Under the pieces are notes generated by a model. The model was not told the origin of the DNA, did not search any database, and saw only the letters and a list, made by a program, of their open reading frames with translations. Below, piece after piece: positions 8,330 through 16,456 of a DNA stretch of 64,000 nt. The position numbers and the translations under genes were made by a program. Location: NCBI GenBank assembly GCA_965229645.1, contig OZ245893.1:3190999-3254998 (forward strand). Direction: 5' to 3'. Source of the DNA: CAXQZM01 sp965229645. GTDB taxonomy: Bacteria > Pseudomonadota > Alphaproteobacteria > UBA7985. Positions within the stretch are counted from its first letter, which is position 1, and every line of letters begins with the position of its first letter.

Positions 8330-9076
8330 ATGAAGAACTTGTTGATGGGCGCCTCTGCCCTCGTAACCGCCGCAGTTGGCAGCACCGTCGCGCACGCGGA
8401 TACGGTAAAATTGGCAACAGAGGGGGCCTACGCCCCTTGGAATTTCATCAACGATGCGGGCGAGCTGGCGGGTTTTGAGATCGATTTGGGCAACGAGTTG
8501 TGCGCGCGCGCCGAACTGGAATGCGAATGGGTGATCAACGAATGGGATTCCATCATTCCCAATTTGGTCGCGGGCAACTACGACACCATTATCGCGGGCA
8601 TGTCCATCACCGCAGAACGTGAAGAATTGATCGACTTCACCCAGGACTATTACCCGCCTGACCCGTCGCGCTGGGTTGCAACATCCGATTTGGGCGCCAT
8701 GGTCGATCCTGCGGGAATGACCGTGGGGGTGCAAGGCGCGACCATGCAGGCGGCTTGGGTTCATGATAATTTGGGCGACGCCGTCACCCTAAAGGAATAC
8801 GCGACAGCCGATGAATCCATGGCCGATCTCGGCGCGGGCGTTGTTGATCTGGTGCTGGCAGACAGGGGCTATTTGACGCCGTTCGTGGATGGGGAAAACG
8901 TTTTTTTCGTCGGGAACTCGATCCTCATCGGCGGCGGGGTCGGCATGGGGCTGCGCGAAACCGACAGTGAATTGAAGGCGACCATGAATGCTGCCATTCA
9001 ATCGGTCAAGGCGGACGGAACGCTCGATGCTCTGATCGCCAAGTATTTTGACGTTGGGCCCTTTTACGGGGACTAA
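8330..9076 (+). CDS. Periplasmic amino acid-binding protein (SBP_bac_3 family)
   Basis: This 248-residue protein has a signal peptide of about 23 residues (cleavage after AHA) and then TVKLATEGAYAPWNFINDAGELAGFEIDL, the standard opening of lysine/arginine/ornithine/histidine-type binding proteins. MSITAEREELIDFTQDYY is the conserved ligand-cleft segment. A ribosome site AAAGGGAG lies about ten bases upstream of the ATG. Its TAA stop is formed by the first three bases of the repeat element that follows. The ligand is probably a basic or polar amino acid. Confidence 0.9.
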   Translation: MKNLLMGASALVTAAVGSTVAHADTVKLATEGAYAPWNFINDAGELAGFEIDLGNELCARAELECEWVINEWDSIIPNLVAGNYDTIIAGMSITAEREELIDFTQDYYPPDPSRWVATSDLGAMVDPAGMTVGVQGATMQAAWVHDNLGDAVTLKEYATADESMADLGAGVVDLVLADRGYLTPFVDGENVFFVGNSILIGGGVGMGLRETDSELKATMNAAIQSVKADGTLDALIAKYFDVGPFYGD

Positions 9077-9323
9077 TACCAGCGGCGATTGAAAATGACC
9101 CTTTTATTCGCTGGTATTAGGGCCGCGACTGCGGCCCCCGCAGCGGGCTCCAAGCCCGAAGGGCGCAGGGAACGCCCGCGCTCCAAACGCGCGGCCCCGA
9201 GAAGAGCGGACACGCGCCTCGGGGTGCAAGCGAAGGCCCCGTCGGAGGCGAAACGCGAAGCGTTTCTGCCGTGAGACACAAAACGGCCCAAAAAACGTCA
9301 GTTTTTGGGGCCGTTGGTACAAG
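9074..9323. repeat. Multi-hairpin terminal-inverted-repeat element, copy B, with nested insertion
   Basis: Second copy of the element also found at 6059 and 16138. Its first bases TAA are the stop codon of the preceding binding-protein gene. It is longer than the others because a 37-bp palindromic element plus a short flank sits inside it at 9143-9179. The final hairpin keeps the GTCA loop but its closing pairs are AAC/GTT instead of AGT/ACT, a paired change that preserves the stem; one other pair is mismatched. It separates the binding-protein gene from the permease genes of the same transporter. Confidence 0.75.
9143..9179. repeat. 37-bp palindromic mini-element, copy 1
   Basis: The ends are GCGGGC and GCCCGC (inverted repeats) and the centre contains GCCC-GAA-GGGC. 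Copies 2 (26913-26949) and 3 (57772-57808) are also 37 bp and share almost the whole centre, but end in GCGGAC/GTCCGC. Both arms change together, so pairing is conserved. This copy is inserted within a larger repeat: copies A and C of that repeat lack it at this point. Confidence 0.75.
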
Positions 9324-9446
9324 GTCATGCGCCGATAAACTGATCATTCTAGTGGATGTAGGTGGAGGCCCCCGCCCCCACCAAAACGGATTCTGGCGAA
9401 CAAGGGCGCGGGTATCCCTTGGGATGATATAGATCATAGACCTTGC
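9324..9446. other. Short gap before the first permease gene
   Basis: No gene is seen. A GGTGG...CCACC inverted repeat lies near 9370-9390. The permease ATG at 9447 has no obvious Shine-Dalgarno sequence, so the permeases may be translated less efficiently than the binding protein. Confidence 0.3.
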
Positions 9447-10301
9447 ATGTGGGATGGGTTCTTGAGCCTCTGGTCGCCCGAGTGGCAGGATTTTTTCGCC
9501 TACATCGCTGGGGGCAAGCACCAAGCTTTTTATCGGTCCTTCGCCCTCATTCCGCTCGTGACCCTGGTGGGGGCGATCATCGCCTTGGTTTTTGGTTTCC
9601 TCGGGGCCGCCGCTTCGCGGGCGCGCAGTTGGGCAATTTCAGGGTTAGCGCGGCTCTACATCAATATGGTTCGGGGTATTCCCGACGTCTTGTTTTTCGT
9701 GTTCTTTCCCTTGGCCCTCAGTTTGATCATTAAGATCGTGCGGACCTGGGCCTTGTGCGATGCGGGCACGCCCCTATTCGACGGGATCAATTTTGTGGGC
9801 TGCCCTGCGTCGAGCTTTTTGAGCTCGCCCAATTCAGGTGTGGCCTTTGCCTACAACTTGGGCGTGGCTTGCCTGTCGTTCGGTTTGGTGTTTGGGGCCT
9901 ACGCCGCGCACGTGATTCGCGGCGCGCTCGATGCGGTTCCCACAGCGCAGATTGAGACGGCGCGGGCGTTCGGGTTTCGGCCAGGGCAGATTTTTTGGCG
10001 CGTGCAAGTGCCGCTCATGTGGGGTTACGCCTGGGCGGGACTGACCAACATTTGGATGCTGATGATCAAGGCCACCTCCCTCCTGTCTCTTTTGGGGATC
10101 CAGGAGGCGGTTTGGTGGGCGACGGCCCAACTGGGACCGCCGCAGTTGCGAACCTTCGTCGGTTATGTGCACGGCGATTGGACGGTGTTTTACTTGGGCC
10201 TCCTGCTGGTATTCTATTTCTGCTTCACCTACGCATCTGAGGTGGGTTTTGCCTGGGGCAGGCGGCGCTTGGGCGCGGGGATGGTCGGGCTCGGTTCATG
10301 A
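9447..10301 (+). CDS. Polar amino acid ABC transporter permease (HisQ-like)
   Basis: This is a 284-residue inner-membrane permease with several hydrophobic segments. The EAA-type loop (ALDAVPTAQIETARAFGFRPGQIFWRV) that contacts the ATPase is conserved, and YINMVRGIPDVLFFVFFPLAL is the usual first-segment region. It carries a family-typical insert with two cysteines around residues 110-125. It overlaps the second permease by four bases and pairs with it to form the channel for the importer encoded at 7481-9076. Confidence 0.88.
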   Translation: MWDGFLSLWSPEWQDFFAYIAGGKHQAFYRSFALIPLVTLVGAIIALVFGFLGAAASRARSWAISGLARLYINMVRGIPDVLFFVFFPLALSLIIKIVRTWALCDAGTPLFDGINFVGCPASSFLSSPNSGVAFAYNLGVACLSFGLVFGAYAAHVIRGALDAVPTAQIETARAFGFRPGQIFWRVQVPLMWGYAWAGLTNIWMLMIKATSLLSLLGIQEAVWWATAQLGPPQLRTFVGYVHGDWTVFYLGLLLVFYFCFTYASEVGFAWGRRRLGAGMVGLGS

Positions 10302-11053
10302 TCGAGATCTTTCTTACCTACCTTTGGGCGGCGCGGGTGAACCTCTACTTCGCGGTGCTGGCCTTGCCGCTGGGCTTTGTTTTCGCGGTCGGCTTGGCCT
10401 TAGGCATGACCTGGGCGCGCAGCCCGATCCGCGCCCTGATCCGCGCTTACGTCTATTGTTTTCGCGGCTCGCCCCTCTTCATTCAACTCTACTTCTTCTA
10501 CTACCTTGTGCGGGCCACGGGTCTGCACACGGTGCAGGTGGAGGGGGAACGAGTCTTTGCCCTGATCCTCGATGCCTTGGTTTTGGCGCCGCTGGTTCTT
10601 TTGCTCAATACTGCGGCTTACTCTGCTGTGATCTTTGCAGGGGCGCTGCAGGCGGTGCCGCGCGGGGATCTGGAGGCGGCGGAGGCCTTCGGCTTTTCTA
10701 GGCGGCAGAAATTTTGGCGAATCCTGTGGCCGTCCATGCTGCGCCTTGCTTGGCCCGCCTATACGAATGAGGCCATGTTCTTGTTCCTGTCCACGGCGCT
10801 TGTCTACGCCACCATCCCCGTCACCTCGCGCCCTGGCGGGGCCAATGTCAAAGACGTAATGGTAACGGCCAACGATGTCATGGAAACAACCTTTAACCCC
10901 TTTGCCGCCTATTTGCCCGCCATGGCGGTCTTTATCGTCCTGTCCCTCCTGATCTTTTTCCTATTTGGGCTGGTCAATCGGCGCTTGAACAGGCATTTAG
11001 GGGCGGCGGGGACGAGGCCGCGCTTGCGGTTTCGCCCAAATTTCATTCGTTAA
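10298..11053 (+). CDS. Polar amino acid ABC transporter permease (HisM-like)
   Basis: This 251-residue inner-membrane permease has the motif AYVYCFRGSPLFIQLYFFYY and the EAA loop ALQAVPRGDLEAAEAFGFSRRQKFWRI. Its ATG overlaps the stop of the first permease (ATGA), giving coupled translation. Together the two permeases complete the ATPase/binding-protein/permease set of a basic or polar amino acid importer. Length and motifs are normal. Confidence 0.88.
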   Translation: MIEIFLTYLWAARVNLYFAVLALPLGFVFAVGLALGMTWARSPIRALIRAYVYCFRGSPLFIQLYFFYYLVRATGLHTVQVEGERVFALILDALVLAPLVLLLNTAAYSAVIFAGALQAVPRGDLEAAEAFGFSRRQKFWRILWPSMLRLAWPAYTNEAMFLFLSTALVYATIPVTSRPGGANVKDVMVTANDVMETTFNPFAAYLPAMAVFIVLSLLIFFLFGLVNRRLNRHLGAAGTRPRLRFRPNFIR

Positions 11054-11062
11054 GAGGTGTCC

Positions 11063-11350
11063 ATGGACTTGCTTGGGAACACATTGGACTGGTTGATCAA
11101 TTTAGCTGCCAACCTGTTTGTCTTTGGGTTGTTGGCCCTGATCCTCATTCAACTTTTGATCCAGTTTGAGATTATTCCACGCCACAACCAACCCGCACGC
11201 CAGGTTTGGGGCCAGTTGGCACGATTGTATGAGCCTTTGCTGCGCCCCTTGCGGCAGGCTTTGCCTTTGCTTGGCGGGTTTGATCTCTCGCCCATGGTCT
11301 TGATTTTCATCGTCCATATTTTGCGGCAGATTCTGATTCAGATCCTCTAA
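11063..11350 (+). CDS. YggT family membrane protein
   Basis: This 95-residue protein has two hydrophobic segments (residues about 12-33 and 70-93) separated by a polar loop with RLYEPLLRPLRQALP and GFDLSPMVLIF, which is the YggT family signature. The ATG at 11063 follows AAGAGG; a GTG two codons earlier is possible but less likely. The role of the family is not settled (osmotic stress and cell division have been suggested). It starts ten bases after the permease gene. Confidence 0.8.
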   Translation: MDLLGNTLDWLINLAANLFVFGLLALILIQLLIQFEIIPRHNQPARQVWGQLARLYEPLLRPLRQALPLLGGFDLSPMVLIFIVHILRQILIQIL

Positions 11351-11363
11351 ACCTTCGGGCCGC

Positions 11364-14003
11364 ATGTCCCACCTCGTCGCCCTTTTGGGGCCCACCAATA
11401 CGGGCAAGACCTACGCAGCGATGGAGCGCATGTTGGCCCATCAAGCGGGCATCATGGGCTTTCCCCTGCGCTTGCTAGCGCGGGAGAATTACGACAAAGC
11501 CGTGCGCCTCAAGGGCGCGGACCAGGTCGCCCTGATTACAGGCGAGGAGAAGATTGTGCCAGCGCGGGCGCGATTTTACATGTGCACCGTGGAGTCCATG
11601 CCCCTTGATTTGGACGTGGACTTTGTCGCGGTGGACGAAATCCAACTGGCCGCCGACCCCGAGCGCGGCCATGTGTTCACCGATCGATTGCTCCATCGGC
11701 GCGGCACGCACGAAACCATGTTTTTGGGCGCGGCGACCATCGCGCCCTTGCTGCGCCGTGTCTTGCCCGAGGTCGAGATTCGCACGCAGCCGCGGTTTTC
11801 GACCCTGTCGTACCAGGCACCGATCAAGGTCAGCCGCCTGCCGCCCCGATCCGCCTTGATCGTTTTCAGCGCCGCGCAAGTCTATGAGATGGCGGAGTTT
11901 TTGCGCGTGCATCGCGGCGGCTGCGCCGTGGTCCTGGGTGCCCTGAGCCCGCGGACCCGCAATGCCCAGGTCCAGATGTACCAGTCGGGCGAGGTGGACT
12001 ACCTGGTCGGCACCGACGCCATTGGCATGGGGTTGAACCTGGATTTGAACCATGTCACCTTCGCCAAGTTGCGGAAATACGACGGGCGGCACCCGCGCGC
12101 CTTGCGGCCCGAGGAAATCGGCCAGATCGCGGGCCGGGCGGGGCGGCATCAACGCGACGGTAGCTTTTCGACCACGCCCGAGGCGGGGGGCCTGGACGAT
12201 GCCATGGTTTCCATGGTCGAAAACCATAGCTACGCCCCCTTGCGCCGCCTTAACTGGCGCAACCCAAATTTGCGCTTTGACAGTTTGAGCGCCCTGCGCT
12301 TGTCGCTCGAGACCTTGCCCACGGACCCAAATTTGCAACGCCTGCGCCTCGCGGACGATCAAGTGGCCCTCGAGGCCCTGACCAAGGAGGCGTCGGTGCT
12401 GGAGCTGTGCAGGTCCCCCGCCGCCGTGCGGCTCTTGTGGGACGTGTGCCAAATCCCCGACTTTCACAAGTCTTTGACCGACCAACATCATAGCCTACAG
12501 CTGTCTCTGTTCGGTCATCTAATCCGCGATGGGCAGCTGCCGACAGCGCTGGTCGAGGAACAGATTGAACGCCTCAATAAGGACAGCGGTGACCTCGACA
12601 CGTTGGTCAACCGCATTGCTGCTATCCGCACCTGGGCCTATATCACCCATCGCGGCGACTGGGTGGCGCAATCGGATGCCTGGGCCGCACGTGCCCGGGC
12701 GGTGGATGACATCTTGTCCGATGCGTTGCATAAGCGCTTAACGCAGCGATTCGTGGACCGTCGAGCGGCCTTACTGGTCCAAAAGTTACAGCGCGGGGGA
12801 CCCCTAATGTGTGAAATCGGTGACAAGGGCGAGGTCAAAGTCGAGGGCACGGCGGTCGGTACGCTGACGGGCCTGACCTTTGTGCCCGACCCGTCGGGGT
12901 CGGCGGGCGACCAGGCGGCCCTGCTGACCGCGGCGCGGCGCAGCCTTGGCCCTGCGGTTCAGGCCCGTCTGGTACAGCTCGAGGCCGATAATGACGGGGC
13001 GTTTCGCCTGGACTTGGCGGGGGTCTTACGTTGGCGCGAGGCGCCCGTCGCGCGCTTGACCAAGGGACCCACCTTGTGGGCGCCCGAGATTCGCGTCGAT
13101 GCCAATGAATTTCTTGATCAGGCGCAGGAGGCGCGCCTGGCCGCCCGCTTGGCCCCTTGGCTACGGGCGTTTTTGCGCAACCGCCTTGCCCCCTTCCACG
13201 CGCTGCAGGACCCACGCTTGACGGGCGCGCTAAAAGGCTTGGCCTATCAAATGTGGGAAGACGGCGGCCTAATCCTGCGCCCCGACCGAGCAACGGTTGA
13301 GGCTTTGACCGAAACCGACAAGGCGCTGATGGCAGAACTAAAAATTCACATGACGCGCCGCGCGCTGTTCGTTCGTTCGGTCTTCAACCCCAAAATTTGG
13401 GGGGTGCGGGCCCTGCTTTGGGCCTTGTTTCATGGGCAGGCGGAGGCCCCAGCTGTGCCGTCCACAACCCAGAGTTCGATCACCAACTTCGGCGCGTTCA
13501 AGGGGGTACAGGCTTACCTGCGTCAATTCGGATTTTTGACCTTCGCCGAGCGGGGGCAAAGCCCCGTCCATGTGCGCGCCGATGGGTTCGACCGATTGGA
13601 GGCCAAGCTCTACGCTCTTTACAAGAATGGCCAAGACGGCGTGTTTGCCTTACCAGAGGACATAGGGCAGCCACTAGGATTGGAAGGGGGGGCCTTGACG
13701 ACGATTCTGACCGCTTGCGGCTATGAACCGACCGAAAAGCCTGAGGGGCATGCGGGCGAAGGGCTGTTCTATCGTCGCAGGGCGTCCAAACGCCCCGCCC
13801 GACCGCGCGCCGAGACCAGCCATAAGGCCGCGCCGACGCGCGGCCAAGCGCCAAAAGCTGCCAAGTCGTCCCGACCTGCAAAGGCCGCCAAATCAGGTTC
13901 TGCCCGTGGGTCTGCTAAGTCAAGCAAGGCCCCCAAAGCGGAGGTGCCCAACCCCCATAGCCCCTTCGCGGTTTTGGCGGCCTTAAAGACCAAAGATGGC
14001 TGA
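11364..14003 (+). CDS. SUV3-like DEAD/DEAH-family helicase with basic C-terminal tail
   Basis: This 879-residue superfamily 2 helicase has motif I GPTNTGKT (residues 9-16), motif II DEIQ (91-94), and in the second RecA domain GLNLDLNHVTFAKLRKYDG and motif VI QIAGRAGR (254-261). The DEIQ box and GPTNTGKT are typical of the mitochondrial SUV3 RNA helicase group, whose bacterial relatives are common in alphaproteobacteria. The last 85 or so residues are rich in Lys, Ala, Arg and Pro and probably disordered, perhaps binding nucleic acid. The end overlaps the S4-domain gene by eight bases, suggesting a joint role in RNA or ribosome handling. Confidence 0.88.
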   Translation: MSHLVALLGPTNTGKTYAAMERMLAHQAGIMGFPLRLLARENYDKAVRLKGADQVALITGEEKIVPARARFYMCTVESMPLDLDVDFVAVDEIQLAADPERGHVFTDRLLHRRGTHETMFLGAATIAPLLRRVLPEVEIRTQPRFSTLSYQAPIKVSRLPPRSALIVFSAAQVYEMAEFLRVHRGGCAVVLGALSPRTRNAQVQMYQSGEVDYLVGTDAIGMGLNLDLNHVTFAKLRKYDGRHPRALRPEEIGQIAGRAGRHQRDGSFSTTPEAGGLDDAMVSMVENHSYAPLRRLNWRNPNLRFDSLSALRLSLETLPTDPNLQRLRLADDQVALEALTKEASVLELCRSPAAVRLLWDVCQIPDFHKSLTDQHHSLQLSLFGHLIRDGQLPTALVEEQIERLNKDSGDLDTLVNRIAAIRTWAYITHRGDWVAQSDAWAARARAVDDILSDALHKRLTQRFVDRRAALLVQKLQRGGPLMCEIGDKGEVKVEGTAVGTLTGLTFVPDPSGSAGDQAALLTAARRSLGPAVQARLVQLEADNDGAFRLDLAGVLRWREAPVARLTKGPTLWAPEIRVDANEFLDQAQEARLAARLAPWLRAFLRNRLAPFHALQDPRLTGALKGLAYQMWEDGGLILRPDRATVEALTETDKALMAELKIHMTRRALFVRSVFNPKIWGVRALLWALFHGQAEAPAVPSTTQSSITNFGAFKGVQAYLRQFGFLTFAERGQSPVHVRADGFDRLEAKLYALYKNGQDGVFALPEDIGQPLGLEGGALTTILTACGYEPTEKPEGHAGEGLFYRRRASKRPARPRAETSHKAAPTRGQAPKAAKSSRPAKAAKSGSARGSAKSSKAPKAEVPNPHSPFAVLAALKTKDG

Positions 14004-14382
14004 GACGCTTCGGGTCGATAAGTGGTTATGGTACGCGCGGTTTTTTAAGACACGGACGCTGGCGTCCAAGGCGGTGCAGGCGGGCATTCGCATCAATCAG
14101 GTTCGCGTCGCCAAGGCGCATTTTGCGGTGAAACCGGGCGATGTGCTGACCTTTGATAAAGGGGGCCATGTTCGGGTCATTGAGGTTCGCGGCGTCGGCG
14201 CACGACGCGGGCCGTTTTCGGAAGCACAAGGTCTCTATACGGACCTGAGCCCGCCGCCGCCGCGCGTTCGCGGTGCCGACGTGACTGTGGCGCAGGAGCA
14301 CGCGGTCGGTCGCCGCGACGCGGGCGCGGGTCGCCCGACGAAGCGTGATCGTCGCAAAATTGACGCTCTTAAGGACTTGTAA
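13996..14382 (+). CDS. hslR: S4-domain RNA-binding protein, HslR-like
   Basis: This 128-residue protein begins MAETLRVDKWLWYARFFKTRTLA, the S4 RNA-binding domain signature (LRVDKWLW, residues 5-12), and ends in a basic tail. HslR/Hsp15 proteins bind free 50S subunits that still carry a nascent chain, rescuing stalled ribosomes. It overlaps the helicase gene by eight bases, a pairing often seen in alphaproteobacteria. Start and length fit the family. Confidence 0.87.
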   Translation: MAETLRVDKWLWYARFFKTRTLASKAVQAGIRINQVRVAKAHFAVKPGDVLTFDKGGHVRVIEVRGVGARRGPFSEAQGLYTDLSPPPPRVRGADVTVAQEHAVGRRDAGAGRPTKRDRRKIDALKDL

Positions 14383-14399
14383 AGCCAAGGCGAGGGTCC

Positions 14400-14518
14400 A
14401 AATAAGGCGAATGGTTCGAAGGTTTGACTTATCGAGCCTCGGTGGACGCAGGATCGCGTGGATTGAAACGTCACGCGATTCAAAGACGAGCGACGAAGAC
14501 CAAGAAAGAGAAGCGCCC
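14400..14518 (+). repeat. Hairpin-bearing leader element upstream of terB-like gene (family 2, copy a)
   Basis: The stretch shares spaced blocks with the leaders of carD (15404-15565) and ptsN (19424-19558, minus strand): GAAG-TTTG, TCGAGCC, TGGACGC. Between the blocks sits a hairpin of different sequence in the carD copy and this one; here TCGCGTG (14454-14460) pairs with CACGCGA (14472-14478). It ends at the start codon of the next gene. It may be a transcribed leader or the degraded end of a mobile repeat. Confidence 0.5.
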
Positions 14519-14962
14519 ATGCCCTGGTGGACCCCAAAGCCCGACCGCGCGCCCAACCCTGCCGAGGCCAAGTTTGGTCCCGAGGCCTTTGCCCTCACGT
14601 GTTTGGCGCTGGAGCTTGCCAAATCCGACGACAACTTCGACGCGGTCGAGCAGGCGCGCTTGGCCAGCGATCTAGCGCATCATTTTGATCTGAGCCCTGG
14701 TGAGGTCGACGAATTGATGATAGCGGCGGAGGCGCATCAGGCCCAGTCGGTCCAAACTTACGGCTATACCAAAGCGCTGCGGGATACCTTGGACGAGGAC
14801 CAGCGCGTGACCGTGATCGAGACGCTTTGGCGACTGGCCTACGCCGACGGCGTTTTGGACGCGCAGGAATACGCCTTTATGCGCACGGTGCCTGCGGCCC
14901 TGGGGATTGACAATCACCTAAGCGAAGCGGCCAAGCGCCGGGCGCGCGCCGCCCTGTCCTAA
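14519..14962 (+). CDS. TerB-like / tellurite resistance TerB family protein
   Basis: The 147-residue product starts MPWWTPKPDRAPNPAEAKFGPE. Two related helical blocks are visible: one with AKSDDNFDAVEQARLASDLAHHF and one with AYADGVLDAQEYAFMRTV. The acidic D-G-x-x-D/E pattern is characteristic of the TerB fold, thought to bind divalent metal. The frame extends upstream to 14345 but those codons lie in the leader repeat; the ATG at 14519 after GAGAAGCGCCC is preferred. The function in this context is unknown; TerB domains occur outside tellurite resistance. Confidence 0.75.
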   Translation: MPWWTPKPDRAPNPAEAKFGPEAFALTCLALELAKSDDNFDAVEQARLASDLAHHFDLSPGEVDELMIAAEAHQAQSVQTYGYTKALRDTLDEDQRVTVIETLWRLAYADGVLDAQEYAFMRTVPAALGIDNHLSEAAKRRARAALS

Positions 14963-15059
14963 CCCCCTTGTGCGCGCCGCCTCGACCCTTGTCACGCTCC
15001 CACGGCAGGTTTAAGGCCTCGCGTCGCAACCCACCGCATGGAGTTTCGGACCACCAACC

Positions 15060-15392
15060 ATGACCTACGTCGTTACAGATGCTTGCATTCGGTGCAAGTA
15101 CACCGATTGTGTTGAGGTGTGCCCCGTCGATTGCTTTTACGAGGGGGAAAATATGCTGGTGATCAACCCTGAGGAGTGCATCGATTGCGGGGTGTGCGAG
15201 CCCGAGTGTCCCGTCGAGGCGATCCTGCCCGATACGGACGGTGAGGGGGAGAAGTGGGTGCAATTCAACCAAAAGTACGCCGACCAGTGGCCCGTGATTA
15301 CCGAACGCAAAGACCCGCCTGCGGATGCCGACGACTGGCAGGGTGTGGCCCACAAGTTCGACAATCACTTCTCGGACGCCCCTGGCGGCTAA
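15060..15392 (+). CDS. fdxA: Seven-iron ferredoxin (FdxA type)
   Basis: This 110-residue protein has cysteines at 9, 12, 17, 21, 25, 40, 43, 46 and 50. The arrangement CIRCKYTDCVEVCPVDC plus CIDCGVCEPECP matches Azotobacter ferredoxin I, which binds one [3Fe-4S] and one [4Fe-4S] cluster. It would act as a low-potential electron carrier in the cytoplasm. The neighbourhood with carD just downstream is common in alphaproteobacteria. Its TAA stop is immediately followed by a repeat-like leader segment. Confidence 0.93.
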   Translation: MTYVVTDACIRCKYTDCVEVCPVDCFYEGENMLVINPEECIDCGVCEPECPVEAILPDTDGEGEKWVQFNQKYADQWPVITERKDPPADADDWQGVAHKFDNHFSDAPGG

Positions 15393-15403
15393 TATCTGGG
15401 CAA

Positions 15404-15565
15404 TACTAACGGCGGCGAAGTTTGACCCGTCGAGCCGTAAATGGACGCGGAAAATACTGAATTGCAAATTCAGTGATTTCAAGGACTAGCGACCAAGTGG
15501 GAGCGCAGCCTGCGTGGCGCTTGAACGTCACTAAAGGGTCGTTGCAAACGACCCTTGGTATAAGT
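15404..15565 (+). repeat. Hairpin-bearing leader element upstream of carD (family 2, copy b)
   Basis: This element shares spaced blocks with the leaders at 14400 and 19424. Two perfect hairpins are visible: ACTGAATT-GCA-AATTCAGT (15456-15474) and AAGGGTCGTT-GCA-AACGACCCTT (15534-15556). The segment GTGGCGCTTGAACG is shared with the ptsN copy. It ends TTGGTATAAG, the same right end as the larger elements at 6059 and 16138, so the two families appear related. The end is 11 bases before the carD start. Confidence 0.6.
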
Positions 15566-15576
15566 TAAGGAGACGC

Positions 15577-16140
15577 ATGTCAGAATTTAATTTCAAGCCA
15601 AACGACTTTGTCGTTTATCCCACCCACGGTGTTGGTAAGGTTTTGGGCATTGAAACCGAGACGATTGGCGGCATTGATGTCGAGTTGATCATCGTTCGGT
15701 TTGATGCGGAGCGCATGACGTTGCGGATCCCAACCCAAAAAGTGTCAACCTCGGGCCTTCGCAAACTTTCCACCGCTGCCATGATCGACGATGCCATGAA
15801 CATTCTTAAGGGCAAGCCGCGGGTCAAGCGCACCATGTGGTCGCGTCGCGCGCAGGAATACGAGGCCAAGATCAACTCGGGCGATCCGATCCAAATTTCT
15901 GAGGTGGTGCGCGACTTGCACCGCAATTCCGAGCAGCCCGAGCAGTCTTTTTCTGAGCGGCAAATCTACGAAAACGCCCTCGCGCGCTTTACCCGCGAAG
16001 TGGCGGCGGTGCGCGGCTTGGACGAGGGGGAGGCCCATACCCAAATCATGGCGATCCTGCGCCCCCACGATCTGGAGACGGTGGACGAGGCTGGGGAGAT
16101 CCTGGTCATCGACGCAGAGCAAGCCCCAGCAATGCCCTAA
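15577..16140 (+). CDS. carD: CarD family transcriptional regulator
   Basis: This 187-residue protein opens with FKPNDFVVYPTHGVGKVLGIE, the RNA-polymerase-interacting Tudor-like domain of CarD/CdnL proteins, followed by a helical C-terminal region with MWSRRAQEYEAKINSGD. CarD binds the RNA polymerase beta subunit and stabilises open promoter complexes. A strong TAAGGAG site precedes the ATG. The C-terminus is longer than in actinobacterial CarD, as is usual in alphaproteobacteria. The TAA stop is supplied by the following repeat element. Confidence 0.92.
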   Translation: MSEFNFKPNDFVVYPTHGVGKVLGIETETIGGIDVELIIVRFDAERMTLRIPTQKVSTSGLRKLSTAAMIDDAMNILKGKPRVKRTMWSRRAQEYEAKINSGDPIQISEVVRDLHRNSEQPEQSFSERQIYENALARFTREVAAVRGLDEGEAHTQIMAILRPHDLETVDEAGEILVIDAEQAPAMP

Positions 16141-16342
16141 TACCAGCGGCGATTGAAAATGACTCTTATGTTCGCTGGTATTCAGGGCCGCGACTGCGGC
16201 CCCCGCAGCGGCCCCGAGAATAGCGCGAAAGCGCCTCGGGGTATAAGCGGAGGCCCCGTCGGAGGCGAAACGCGAAGCGTTTCTGCCGTGAGACACAAAA
16301 AACGGCCAAAAAAGTGTCAACTTTTTTGGCCGTTGGTATAAG
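16138..16342. repeat. Multi-hairpin terminal-inverted-repeat element, copy C
   Basis: Third copy (205 bp), probably closest to the intact form. ATACCAGCG and CGCTGGTAT (16140-16148 and 16173-16181) pair perfectly at the left. The right hairpin has a perfect 15-bp stem closed by loop GTCA. The first three bases are the stop codon of carD. A gap of 114 bp follows before the next gene, in which nothing else is seen. Confidence 0.78.
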
Positions 16343-16456
16343 ACCTTTCGCGCTCAATATTGATCGGTTGCATGGCTTTGGTTCCTGATTGGCGCGGATG
16401 TTCCTCAAGTCGGTTCGGCTTGGAAACTCCCATGCCCAACGCCTCTTTGATACAGC

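Noticed and set aside
8061..8764. Minus-strand frames opposite the amino acid binding-protein region
   Set aside because: The plus strand has clear ATPase and binding-protein genes with conserved motifs; the opposite frames have no recognisable features.
11475..12491. 338-codon minus-strand frame within the helicase gene
   Set aside because: It is opposite a helicase with intact motifs I, II and VI and has no domain-like pattern of its own.
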